This document shows positions 6,508 through 14,775 of a stretch of DNA of 64,000 nucleotides, piece by piece. Each line of letters opens with the position of its first letter. Positions within the stretch are counted from its first letter, which is position 1. Location of the stretch: assembly GCA_045660325.1 (NCBI GenBank), contig JAZRDO010000015.1, positions 1-64,000 on the forward strand, given 5' to 3'. This DNA comes from SVTX01 sp045660325 (lineage in GTDB: Bacteria; Bacillota; Clostridia; Oscillospirales; CAG-272). The position numbers and the translations under genes are program-made. The notes beneath the pieces are model-generated. The model was not told the DNA's origin and made no database searches. It was given only the letters and a program-made list of their open reading frames with translations.

Positions 6508-8460
6508 ATGACTCGTGGTAATTTCGGCGGATTCCCCGATATAAATAGCTATATCAAGGACAAGGTCAAGAGAATACAGCGTGAAGAACAAAATTTCTCT
6601 GTGCTTTTTGAGTATATGTTCTCCGAGAGAGAAAACGTTATGGCGGAGAAGAGCGAGGGCCCCTTCATTAAGAAAACCACATACAAAGAGTGCCGTGAGG
6701 AGATCTTAAGGATCGCACGCCCCTTAAAGAGCGCGCTTTCGGATGTCGAGGTCGGCTCTCTCGTTGGACTTTATATGTCAAATTCCCTTGAGTGGATAGA
6801 ATTTTTCTGGGCGATCTTAATGTGCGGATACCGTCCGCTTCTTATGAACTCCCGTCTTCCCGACGCGGTGCTTGAAAAGATCATTTCCGATCATTCGGTC
6901 GGCGCGGTGATCTCGGACTCCAAGAGCTTCTCGGTAAAGACAATTAACCCTTACGGAATTATTTCCGAGGCGAGTGAGCCGATATCCGAGGAGGATATGT
7001 GCTGGGCGGACGAGATGGCGTTTATGTCCTCGGGTACTACCGAGAACGTAAAGCTTTGCTTCTACCGTGGAGAAAACCTTTGTTATCAGGTTCGCGACAG
7101 CTTGAACATAATTGAGACCTGCCCGCAGATACGTATGGATTATGAGGGCAACATCAAGCTTTTGACAATTTTGCCCTTCTACCATATTTTTGGATTTGTG
7201 GCAGTATATATCTGGTTTGGATTCTTCTCGAGAACCTTCGTGTTCTTGAACGATATGAATCCCAAGACCATTCAGAGCACGATCAAGAGACACAAGGTAA
7301 CGCATATTTTTGCCGTGCCGCTTGTCTGGGATAAGGTATACAAGTCCGCGATGAACACTATAAAGTCGCGCGGAGATGCGACCTTCAACAAATTTATGAA
7401 GGCGCTTCACTTTTCAAACAAGTACGGCTCGGTGGGCAACCTGGTTGCCAAGAAGGCGTTCGCGGAGGTTCGCGAGGGACTCTTTGGCGAGACCGTGAGA
7501 TTTATGATCTCGGGCGGTAGCAGCATCAATCCCGACGTGCTTGCATTCTTTAACGGCATAGGCTATAGACTTGCCAACGGCTACGGTATGACCGAGCTTG
7601 GTATAACCTCGGTTGAGCTTTCCTCTAACAAGGCATTGCTTGGCAGCGGATCGATCGGCGTGCCCTTCGGTATGACCGAATACAAAATAGACGAGGAGAC
7701 GGGCGAGCTTCTCGTTCGAAGCAAGACGATGGCGGCGAGAATCCTTCAGGGTGATCGCGAGACCGTTACGAATTACGAGGAGTTCTTCAACACCCACGAC
7801 CTTGCATCCGTTACGGACGGCAGATATTATCTCGACGGCAGACGCGACGACCTTATCGTTTGCGAAAACGGCGAAAACCTCAATCCCGCACTTGCGGAGC
7901 AGAGCCTGAAGATCACGGGCTGCGACGGTCTTTGTGTTATCAAGGACGAAAAGGGAGATCCGATGCTCCTTATCAGTGTGCAGAATTGCTATGACACAAA
8001 GAAATTTGATGCGATAAGAAAGCAGGCGGCGGATTCCTTGAAGGACGCAAAGCTTGACGGTGAGATAAAGAGAATTGAGATCACGACCGAGCCGCTTATC
8101 TCGGGTACGGATTTCAAGATGAACAGAAAAAAGATAACCCGCGGCTTTGCGGCGGGCGCGTATACGCTTTATGATGCGGCTGACACGTCCATCAAGGAGA
8201 AGGTTCTCTCCTTGCTTGAGGAAACTATGCGAGAGATAATCGCGCAGACACTCGGCAAGGCGGCGCACGAGATCGGTCTTGACGACAACTTCTTTGTCGA
8301 TCTCGGCGGAACGAGTCTTGACTACTTTGTTCTCGTGGATGCCGTAAAGGCAAAATTCAACGTAGATTTTCCCGTAAGGGATGATAATACTCTTTCTACT
8401 CTTCGCGAATTGTGTGAATACGTGAAAACGAAAGATCAGCAAAATGGAGGAGAAAAATGA
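6508..8460 (+). CDS. AMP-dependent acyl ligase fused to acyl carrier domain
   Basis: A 650-residue protein. Residues about 20-540 form an ANL-superfamily adenylating domain: SSGTT near 171 (A3, but lacking the usual PKG tail), GYGMTE near 358, the degenerate THDLA in place of TGDLA, and DGRRDDLIV with the later lysine in FKMNRKK. Residues about 565-645 are an acyl/peptidyl carrier domain with the phosphopantetheine serine at 603 in GGTSLD. It probably activates a carboxylic acid, most likely a fatty acid, and loads it on its own carrier arm. The start at 508 of the 6 kb region (ATG 6508) has AAGGAGA upstream; the upstream GTG at 6472 does not. It overlaps the next gene by four bases (ATGA), indicating coupled translation. 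Confidence 0.85.
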   Translation: MTRGNFGGFPDINSYIKDKVKRIQREEQNFSVLFEYMFSERENVMAEKSEGPFIKKTTYKECREEILRIARPLKSALSDVEVGSLVGLYMSNSLEWIEFFWAILMCGYRPLLMNSRLPDAVLEKIISDHSVGAVISDSKSFSVKTINPYGIISEASEPISEEDMCWADEMAFMSSGTTENVKLCFYRGENLCYQVRDSLNIIETCPQIRMDYEGNIKLLTILPFYHIFGFVAVYIWFGFFSRTFVFLNDMNPKTIQSTIKRHKVTHIFAVPLVWDKVYKSAMNTIKSRGDATFNKFMKALHFSNKYGSVGNLVAKKAFAEVREGLFGETVRFMISGGSSINPDVLAFFNGIGYRLANGYGMTELGITSVELSSNKALLGSGSIGVPFGMTEYKIDEETGELLVRSKTMAARILQGDRETVTNYEEFFNTHDLASVTDGRYYLDGRRDDLIVCENGENLNPALAEQSLKITGCDGLCVIKDEKGDPMLLISVQNCYDTKKFDAIRKQAADSLKDAKLDGEIKRIEITTEPLISGTDFKMNRKKITRGFAAGAYTLYDAADTSIKEKVLSLLEETMREIIAQTLGKAAHEIGLDDNFFVDLGGTSLDYFVLVDAVKAKFNVDFPVRDDNTLSTLRELCEYVKTKDQQNGGEK

Positions 8461-10328
8461 TAAACTCTCTTAACAAAAAATGGAAGGAATTTTTATTTGC
8501 GGCTTCCGGCTTCGGACCTAATTTCCTTATGGTAATTATGGGCGCGTACTTTACTGACGCGGTAAACCCTGCCATTCAGACGAATGCATTCCAGGCAATC
8601 GTTCCCGGTGTATGCTTTATCGTGCCTGCGCTTTTCGGTATTTTGTACCCGCTTGCAAAGGCATTTGACGGAATTATAGATATTCCTTTTGCGCACTTGA
8701 CCGACACGCTCTCCACTAAGTGGGGTCGCCGCCGTCCTACGATCGCGGCATGTATCATTCCTATGACGCTTTCCTTTGCTATGTGCTGGTTGCCCATAGG
8801 CGGAGCTGAACGCCCCTTGCTCAACACGATCTGGATCTTTATCTGGGCGCTCATCTTCTTCTCAACGTACACACTTTCACTTATTTCGTTCTACGGCTCT
8901 CTTTCCACAACCTGTATTGACGAGCCTCAGAGACTTCGTGTTTCGGGATATAAGTCCTTCTTCGATACAATTACATACTGCTTGGCGTATGCGCTCGTTC
9001 CCGTAATTCTTGAGGGACTCAAGCTCAATATCGACAAGTTTATGTTCTTACTTCTCCCGCTTATGCTCACAATGGTTATCCCGCTCTTCCTCATCAAAGA
9101 AGGCGAAAAGTACGGATATCCCGAGAACGCGGGACTTCAGCCCGAGAAGATCACGATCTTCGAGAGCCTTCGTCTTACCTTTAAGAACAAGATATTCCTC
9201 CGTTGGCTTGCAGTTAACTGCTGCACGTTCTTCGGTCTTCAGATGTTCCTTGTTGGTATGAACACACTTATTACGGGCGGTATGGGTATGAACGGCTTTG
9301 AAATGGCTATGCTCAACACCTGCGCATTCGCTCCCGTTCCCGTAATGCTTTACCTCTTCAATAAGCTCAAGGCTAAGAAGGGTATCAGATTTACATATCA
9401 GACCTGTGTGCTTGCTTTTGCGGTTGCGATCCTTTCCTTCTTCCTTGGATCTCTTCTCGTAACGGGCGGCAACAAGCCTCTTCAGTACCTCATCGGCGGT
9501 GTCGGCAGTATTATCGGAAGCTGGGGTATCGGTGCATTCTTTATGATGCCTTACCTTATCACAGCTCAGATCTCCAGCGTTGAGGAAAGAATTACAAAGA
9601 AGAATCACTCCGCTATGTACTTTGCGGGTAACGCGGTTGCGACCTCTATCGTGGGCGCGATCTCGGGCGGTGTTATTTACGAGGCTATCAAGATGTTCTT
9701 CTTCAGCACAGAGAAGGGTGGCGTCGTTTACGCGGCAAACTTTGATAACGCGGCAGAAATTATGGGCGTTGCAAGAGAGAACGTGTTCTCCCTCGGCGCA
9801 ACTCTCGTTCCCTTTATCGTATCCGCAACATGTATCCTTGGCTTCTTCCTTTGCTTTAAGATGCCTCGCGACTACACACCTCTTCTCGTCGCAAGACAGA
9901 TGAAGGAGCTTGATCCTACGCTCGACATCAGTGAGATCGAGGCTGAGGCTCAGAACGAGCCCGCACCCGATAAGAAGGAAATCGTCTTCGTTCAGGTTGG
10001 CCTTTCCATTCTTTCAGGCTTTATTTTCGGATTTATCTGGCAGGCGATCGTGCTTCGTAGAGTTAAGGAATTTGCGACAAAGAAGCCCTGTAACGTATTG
10101 CGCTATCTCCTTTGCGCTTTCGTGCCCTTCGCGTCAATATTCGTGCTTCTTAAGATGAATCGTGAGCTTGCACAGGCAAATGAGCAGTTCGCTAACAGCC
10201 GCAGATTCAAGGTAAGCCGTGTGCTCTTCATCATCACAGGCATTATCCTTCCCATTCTTCCTATAAACTTTATCGGTCTTGCAATGCTCCAGAGCAACAT
10301 CAACAAGATGTACGATCTTGAAGGATAA
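8457..10328 (+). CDS. GPH/MelB-like MFS transporter with C-terminal extension
   Basis: A 623-residue membrane protein. The first 480 residues have 12 hydrophobic segments and the DIPFAHLTDTLSTKWGRRRP loop typical of glycoside-pentoside-hexuronide (MelB-like) transporters, a fold shared with the lysophospholipid transporter MFSD2A. Residues about 505-623 are an added domain with three more hydrophobic segments and WQAIVLRRV, resembling small DUF4234-like membrane domains. Its position inside a lipid-type operon suggests it moves an amphipathic product or precursor rather than a sugar; this is inference. It starts inside the stop codon of the ligase gene and ends 3 bases before the next gene. 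Confidence 0.8.
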   Translation: MINSLNKKWKEFLFAASGFGPNFLMVIMGAYFTDAVNPAIQTNAFQAIVPGVCFIVPALFGILYPLAKAFDGIIDIPFAHLTDTLSTKWGRRRPTIAACIIPMTLSFAMCWLPIGGAERPLLNTIWIFIWALIFFSTYTLSLISFYGSLSTTCIDEPQRLRVSGYKSFFDTITYCLAYALVPVILEGLKLNIDKFMFLLLPLMLTMVIPLFLIKEGEKYGYPENAGLQPEKITIFESLRLTFKNKIFLRWLAVNCCTFFGLQMFLVGMNTLITGGMGMNGFEMAMLNTCAFAPVPVMLYLFNKLKAKKGIRFTYQTCVLAFAVAILSFFLGSLLVTGGNKPLQYLIGGVGSIIGSWGIGAFFMMPYLITAQISSVEERITKKNHSAMYFAGNAVATSIVGAISGGVIYEAIKMFFFSTEKGGVVYAANFDNAAEIMGVARENVFSLGATLVPFIVSATCILGFFLCFKMPRDYTPLLVARQMKELDPTLDISEIEAEAQNEPAPDKKEIVFVQVGLSILSGFIFGFIWQAIVLRRVKEFATKKPCNVLRYLLCAFVPFASIFVLLKMNRELAQANEQFANSRRFKVSRVLFIITGIILPILPINFIGLAMLQSNINKMYDLEG

Positions 10329-10331
10329 GGT

Positions 10332-10976
10332 ATGTGGAGAAATATATTTAATTTTATAGTAAAGGTTACAGGCTTTCCGCTTTATCTTTTGATATTCAAG
10401 CCCAAGCTTCATTACGAGGACAGGAGCGTGCAGGGAAGACGTATTCACGGTAAGGCGATCATAATGTCCAACCATATGGACGTATGGGACGTGGCGGTTA
10501 TGATTTATACGTTCTTGAACAGAAATCTTCGCTGCATCGTTGCCGAGCTTATGTTTGAGAAGAATTTCTTTATGACGTTCTTCTTGAAGTCCCTCGGCGC
10601 GATAAGGGTTGACCGCAATTCCCACGATTTTGCATTTATCCAGAAGAGCTGTGATATTCTTGACCGTGGCGGCGTGGTGGAAATTTATCCCGAGTCCCGA
10701 ATCCCGAAGAAGAATGAGGAAAAGCCTCTTGAATTCAAGCCCTCTGTTGCATATATGGCACTTATGAGTGGCGCGCCCGTAATCCCTGTATATACCGACG
10801 GTAGATATTTTTGCAAGGAAAGAAACAATATCATCATCGGTAAGCCCATCGACGTATCCACCTTTTATGACACAAAGCTCACAGAGCAGGAAAACATAAA
10901 GAATATCACCGAAATTTTGAGAAATAAGGTATTGGAACTCAGAGATGAACTCAACGATAGAACAAAAGCAAAATAA
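10332..10976 (+). CDS. PlsC-like 1-acylglycerol-phosphate acyltransferase 1
   Basis: A 214-residue protein of the PlsC/LPLAT family. The catalytic HX4D motif is H48...D53 in SNHMDVWD. The block III motif is YPESR, where the usual FPEG glycine is replaced by serine. An N-terminal hydrophobic stretch can anchor it to the membrane. These enzymes transfer an acyl group from acyl-CoA, acyl-ACP or acyl-phosphate to a glycerophosphate backbone. Next to two carrier proteins and two ligases, acyl-ACP is the likely donor. Its 3' end overlaps the following acyltransferase gene by 32 bases. Confidence 0.85.
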   Translation: MWRNIFNFIVKVTGFPLYLLIFKPKLHYEDRSVQGRRIHGKAIIMSNHMDVWDVAVMIYTFLNRNLRCIVAELMFEKNFFMTFFLKSLGAIRVDRNSHDFAFIQKSCDILDRGGVVEIYPESRIPKKNEEKPLEFKPSVAYMALMSGAPVIPVYTDGRYFCKERNNIIIGKPIDVSTFYDTKLTEQENIKNITEILRNKVLELRDELNDRTKAK

Positions 10977-11655
10977 AGGGCAGGACACCCTGCCCAAAAA
11001 GAAAAAGGAAAAGAAGGTAAAGGGCTACTTCTTTTACGACTTTGTAAAGATAACGGGATGCATTCCTATGCTTCTTTATCTCAGAACAAAGGTCATTTGC
11101 ACAGGCGAGACGAAGCCAAGTAAGGTGCGCGGCAGCGCGATTATATCGTCGAACCATTTTAGTCTTCTTGATCCCGTAGTCGTATATTCGGCATTCTGGA
11201 ACAGAAGAGTGCATTCGGTGGCTACGAAGGATCTTTACAGCTCGCCTGCAAAGGATTTCTTCTTTACACACATACATTGCATCAAGGTGGATAAGGAAAA
11301 TTTCACCATGGACACCTTCCACAAGGTAAGGGAAGGGCTCAAGAAGGAAAAGCTTGTGCTTATATTCCCCGAGGGACAGGTAAACAAGGATGCGGACAAG
11401 GGAATGCTCGCATTTAAGTCGGGCGCGATCTTAATGGCGCATCAGTGCAATAAGCCCATTATTCCCGTATACATCGTAAAGCGCGGCAGCTGGCGCGAAA
11501 GACAGGTCATTATGATTGGCGATCCTGTTGACGTAAGAAAGCTTTGCGGCCCTATGCCGTCAATGGCTCAGCTTGATAAGGCGAGCGAATACCTCCACGA
11601 AAAAGAGGTTGAGCTTCTGAATAAATACGAAGAAATTAAAAATAAGAAAAAATAA
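10945..11655 (+). CDS. PlsC-like acyltransferase 2
   Basis: A 236-residue second LPLAT-family protein. HX4D is H71...D76 (SSNHFSLLD) and block III is a canonical FPEGQ near residue 143. The N-terminal 30 residues are lysine-rich and hydrophilic, unlike copy 1. It is only moderately similar to copy 1, so the pair may add two different chains. The start overlaps the end of copy 1 by 32 bases; a later start would cut into the lysine-rich region, so 10945 is a best guess. It is followed after 15 bases by the second ligase with its own AGAGGAG site. Confidence 0.85.
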   Translation: MNSTIEQKQNKGQDTLPKKKKEKKVKGYFFYDFVKITGCIPMLLYLRTKVICTGETKPSKVRGSAIISSNHFSLLDPVVVYSAFWNRRVHSVATKDLYSSPAKDFFFTHIHCIKVDKENFTMDTFHKVREGLKKEKLVLIFPEGQVNKDADKGMLAFKSGAILMAHQCNKPIIPVYIVKRGSWRERQVIMIGDPVDVRKLCGPMPSMAQLDKASEYLHEKEVELLNKYEEIKNKKK

Positions 11656-11670
11656 AGAGGAGTATTTACA

Positions 11671-13161
11671 ATGAATAACATTTTCGCAAAATACACTTCC
11701 CCCGAAACGTTTGAAAAGATCGTCGACTACAAGAGCGTGTCCGAGATGTGGGCACACAGCGTAGCGACTTATCCCGACAATATCGCGCTTATCGATACAA
11801 GAGAGGTTACTTACCGTGAGCTTGACGCAGAGGTTGCGGCATTCCGCACCGTGCTTGCAGATGCAGGCATCAAGGCGGGCGACAACGTAGGCGTTTACTC
11901 TCCCAACTCCATAGAATTTGCAAAGGCGTTCCTTGCTATAACAACAATGGGTGCGATCGCAGTTCTTCTTCCCCCTCATCTTGACGCGATGACAGTATTC
12001 GGCTGCTCTATGAAGTTTGCATTGAAGGCAGTTGTATACGCTGAGGCGCTTGGGGCAAACACGGAAATTCTCGCGGCTAAGAATCCCGCGTGCGCGTTGA
12101 TCGATATTAAGGCTACGTCCGACGTAGCGACACCCGCTGCTGACGTTGCGGGAGACGCTCCCTGTACAGTTCTTTTCACGGGCGGTACAACGGGCAGAAG
12201 TAAGGGCGCGCTCCTCTCCAACCAGGCAGTTATGCGCGGAACAAAGAACGGATGCTACGGCGTTTATGAAGTATTCGAGCAGAGATACCTTCTCGTTCTC
12301 CCCTTGACACACGTTTTCGGTCTTATCCGTAACCTTCTTACAGCTCTTTACACGGGCAGTACACTTTTCATCTGCCTTAACAATAAGGATATGTTCAAGA
12401 ATATCGCACAGTTCCGTCCTACGATCATGGTTCTTGTTCCCGCGCTTGCCGAGATGGCGCTCAACCTCTCCAAGCAGTTCGGTAGAAACATGCTCGGATC
12501 GGACATTAAGACGATCATTTGCGGCGCGAGTGTGGTTTCTCCTCACCTTGTTACTGAATATAAGAAGTTCGGTATCGCTCTCCTTCCCGGCTACGGTCTT
12601 ACCGAGAGCGCAAACCTTGTAAGCGGTAACCCCGAGGCATTAAAGAAGGCAACCTCCGTTGGATTTATTTATCCCGGAATCGACTATAAGATCGTTGACG
12701 GCGAGCTTTGGCTCAAGGGCATCAATATGATGGAGCATTACGTTGGTGAGCCCGAGGAAAATGCTATTGCATACGAGGACGGCTGGTTCAAGACGGGCGA
12801 CCTTGTAAGACTTGACGAAGAGGGCTTCCTTTACATCACAGGTAGAAAGAAGGAGATCATCGTTCTTCCTTCGGGCGAAAACGTTTCTCCCGCAGAGCTT
12901 GAAAGCTATTTCTACGAGGTTGACGCGGTTCAGGACTGTCTCGTTTATGAAAAGGACGGACTCCTCGTTCTTGAGGTGCTTCCCAGAATGACGGTCGTTA
13001 AGGCAAACGGAATTGCTGACGTTGAGGCTTATCTTGGCGAAAAGCTCCGCGAGATCAATGCAAAGCTTCCTTCCTTCGAGAGAATCAACAAGCTCGTAAT
13101 CAGAGACACGGATTTCGTGCGCTCCCCCAGTATGAAGATAGTGAGAGGTCAGAACAAATGA
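11671..13161 (+). CDS. AMP-dependent acyl-CoA/ACP synthetase
   Basis: A 496-residue ANL adenylating enzyme with intact motifs: FTGGTTGRSKGAL (A3), GYGLTES (A5), WFKTGDLVR (A7), TGRKKEII (A8) and the C-terminal lysine in SPSMKIVRG (A10). It would form an acyl-adenylate and transfer the acyl group to a thiol. The gene overlaps the following ACP gene by four bases (ATGA), so the stand-alone carrier is the expected acceptor. Compared with the fused ligase at 6508-8460 its motifs are more canonical. Fatty acid length and identity cannot be read from the sequence. Confidence 0.87.
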   Translation: MNNIFAKYTSPETFEKIVDYKSVSEMWAHSVATYPDNIALIDTREVTYRELDAEVAAFRTVLADAGIKAGDNVGVYSPNSIEFAKAFLAITTMGAIAVLLPPHLDAMTVFGCSMKFALKAVVYAEALGANTEILAAKNPACALIDIKATSDVATPAADVAGDAPCTVLFTGGTTGRSKGALLSNQAVMRGTKNGCYGVYEVFEQRYLLVLPLTHVFGLIRNLLTALYTGSTLFICLNNKDMFKNIAQFRPTIMVLVPALAEMALNLSKQFGRNMLGSDIKTIICGASVVSPHLVTEYKKFGIALLPGYGLTESANLVSGNPEALKKATSVGFIYPGIDYKIVDGELWLKGINMMEHYVGEPEENAIAYEDGWFKTGDLVRLDEEGFLYITGRKKEIIVLPSGENVSPAELESYFYEVDAVQDCLVYEKDGLLVLEVLPRMTVVKANGIADVEAYLGEKLREINAKLPSFERINKLVIRDTDFVRSPSMKIVRGQNK

Positions 13162-13412
13162 CAAGAATTGAAATAATGGATAAGCTTCGCGATATCCTTA
13201 CGATGGCTATGGGAGATGCGTCAGCAGAGCTCCTTGCAAATTGCACAGAGGATTCGGGTCTTACAACAGACCTCGCGCTCAACTCCGTTGGTATGCTTTA
13301 CGTTGTAATCGCGATCGAGGAATTCTTCCAGATCCAGTTTGACGACGTAGGCTTTGGCGATTTCAACACAGTTCGCGACGTTGTAGATTATATCGAAAAG
13401 AAGACAAAGTAA
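13158..13412 (+). CDS. Acyl carrier protein
   Basis: An 84-residue four-helix carrier protein. The phosphopantetheine attachment serine is S43 in DLALNSVGML, where the usual DSL is replaced by NSV. Acidic helices II and III (IEEFFQIQFDD, NTVRDVVDYIEKK) match type II acyl carrier proteins. Its start overlaps the stop codon of the ligase, and its stop overlaps the start of the LRAT-like gene (TAATG), so three successive genes are translationally coupled. It is probably the dedicated carrier for the adjacent ligase rather than the fatty-acid-synthesis ACP. Confidence 0.87.
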   Translation: MTRIEIMDKLRDILTMAMGDASAELLANCTEDSGLTTDLALNSVGMLYVVIAIEEFFQIQFDDVGFGDFNTVRDVVDYIEKKTK

Positions 13413-14170
13413 TGAAGTGGGTATCAAGATCTCCTGTGTTTGGAGATATGCTCCGTGTACGCGCGGGACAGATATATCATTTCGGAATATACGCCTCTGA
13501 CGATGAGGTAATACAGTTCGGTCTTGCTCCCATAGCAAGACCGAACGTTCCTGATAGGGACGTTGAGGTATGTGTTTCGGATATTGCCGCGTTTTGTTGC
13601 GGAAACGAGTTTGAGGTTGGCGAATGCGACACCGATGCGGAGAGAAGAATCCGCAGAACACCCGAGCAGACCGTTGAGAGCGCGCGTGCGCGTATAGGCG
13701 AGAAGAATTACAGTATCATCCACAATAACTGCGAGCATTTTGCATACAAGTGCGCGACGGGTAGCCCCTTTTGTTCCCAAACGTTGAGTGTTCGTGAAAT
13801 GTTCCGCGCCTTTCCGATAGTAGACTTATATATAATAAAGGAAAGAGAAGATGAGCGCGCGCTTCTTGAATACGCGATAAACCGAAGCTTCGGAAAGAAG
13901 CCTGCCGATGCCGCGCTTGAGCTTGTTGACGGTGTTTGGAACTCGTCGGTATGTAAAATTGCGGTCGCGCGAAATTGCGGCGCGCTTGCGATATGTGTTT
14001 CAAGAGCCGATATAAAGCTTGAGCTTGACGACGTGATCGGCGGCGAGGAATACGGCGCTCTTGACGGTGTGTGGATCGGTAAAATTTCACTTGACGGGAT
14101 GTCGTTTAAGGCGAAAATTTATACCGCAACTCCCGAAAGAGTCCGCATCTATACGAATATAAGCATATAA
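13412..14170 (+). CDS. LRAT/NlpC-P60-like acyltransferase domain protein
   Basis: A 252-residue protein whose first 125 residues resemble the LRAT (lecithin:retinol acyltransferase / HRASLS) branch of the NlpC/P60 superfamily. H23 lies in YHFGIY and the nucleophile candidate C107 in NNCEHFAYKCATG. The third polar residue is Q35 (VIQFG) where LRAT enzymes usually have His; Gln or Asn occurs there in other NlpC/P60 branches. Eukaryotic members move an acyl group from a phospholipid to an alcohol or amine through an acyl-cysteine. The C-terminal 120 residues have no recognised domain. Last gene of the seven-gene cluster. Catalysis on a lipid is inferred from family and context; a peptidase role is the main alternative. 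Confidence 0.72.
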   Translation: MKWVSRSPVFGDMLRVRAGQIYHFGIYASDDEVIQFGLAPIARPNVPDRDVEVCVSDIAAFCCGNEFEVGECDTDAERRIRRTPEQTVESARARIGEKNYSIIHNNCEHFAYKCATGSPFCSQTLSVREMFRAFPIVDLYIIKEREDERALLEYAINRSFGKKPADAALELVDGVWNSSVCKIAVARNCGALAICVSRADIKLELDDVIGGEEYGALDGVWIGKISLDGMSFKAKIYTATPERVRIYTNISI

Positions 14171-14264
14171 AAGGGCAGAAATTTATCTGTCCTTTTAGTA
14201 TTTTTCGGGTGATGCAGGCATAGTAATTAAAGTAAATAAGCTTATGCGGTCATTACTATAAGTA

Positions 14265-14293
14265 TTGACAAATCCTGTCGAATGGTATATAAT
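14265..14293 (+). promoter_or_regulatory. Consensus SigA promoter
   Basis: TTGACA (14265-14270), 17 bases, TATAAT (14288-14293), upstream of the zinc-ribbon gene at 14344. Confidence 0.9.
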
Positions 14294-14343
14294 TTATGTA
14301 ACGGATTATCTTATCCAATTGATTTTTTAAAAGGAGAATAATT

Positions 14344-14670
14344 ATGAAGTATTGTTCTAAGTGTGGTAAGGAAGTAGAAGAGAATGCTACCTTCTGTCTC
14401 GGCTGCGGTTGTGCAGTAAATGAGGAAGCTGCAGCTCCTGCAGAGCAGACAAACGTTCTTAAGCTTCTTACAAAGATCTTTATGATCATCGGTGTTGTTG
14501 GTACAAGCGTTTCCACTTATGCTATCGGTCTTATCTGGTGTCTTCCTATGTGGAAGCATTGGAAGAAGTGCGTTGAGACGGGTACACCCGTAAGCACAGG
14601 CTTCAAGGTTTGCACTTTGCTCTTCGTAAGCTTGCCCGCAGGCATTATGATGCTTTGTGATAATGACTAA
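14344..14670 (+). CDS. Small zinc-ribbon membrane protein
   Basis: A 108-residue protein that opens with a zinc ribbon: YCSKCGKEV and FCLGCGCAV give two CxxC knuckles within residues 4-25. An alanine/glutamate linker follows, then two hydrophobic segments (about residues 43-62 and 83-103). Such zinc_ribbon_2 plus membrane proteins are common in Firmicutes and have no assigned role. It has a consensus promoter, an AAAAGGAGA site and its own terminator, so it is probably well expressed and monocistronic. Confidence 0.8.
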   Translation: MKYCSKCGKEVEENATFCLGCGCAVNEEAAAPAEQTNVLKLLTKIFMIIGVVGTSVSTYAIGLIWCLPMWKHWKKCVETGTPVSTGFKVCTLLFVSLPAGIMMLCDND

Positions 14671-14677
14671 TAAAAAA

Positions 14678-14704
14678 GAGTCTGCGATGCAGACTCCTTT
14701 TTTA
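14678..14704 (+). terminator. Terminator of zinc-ribbon gene
   Basis: GAGTCTGC-GAT-GCAGACTC with A run before and T run after. Confidence 0.9.
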
Positions 14705-14718
14705 TTGCAGGATAGCTA

Positions 14719-14747
14719 TTGAGAAATTTGTTATTTTGTGTTATAAT
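14719..14747 (+). promoter_or_regulatory. SigA-type promoter
   Basis: TTGAGA (14719-14724), 17 bases, TATAAT (14742-14747), upstream of the isomerase-like gene at 14776. Confidence 0.75.
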
Positions 14748-14775
14748 GGTAAAAAAGGTATAAAGGGGAGAGAAA

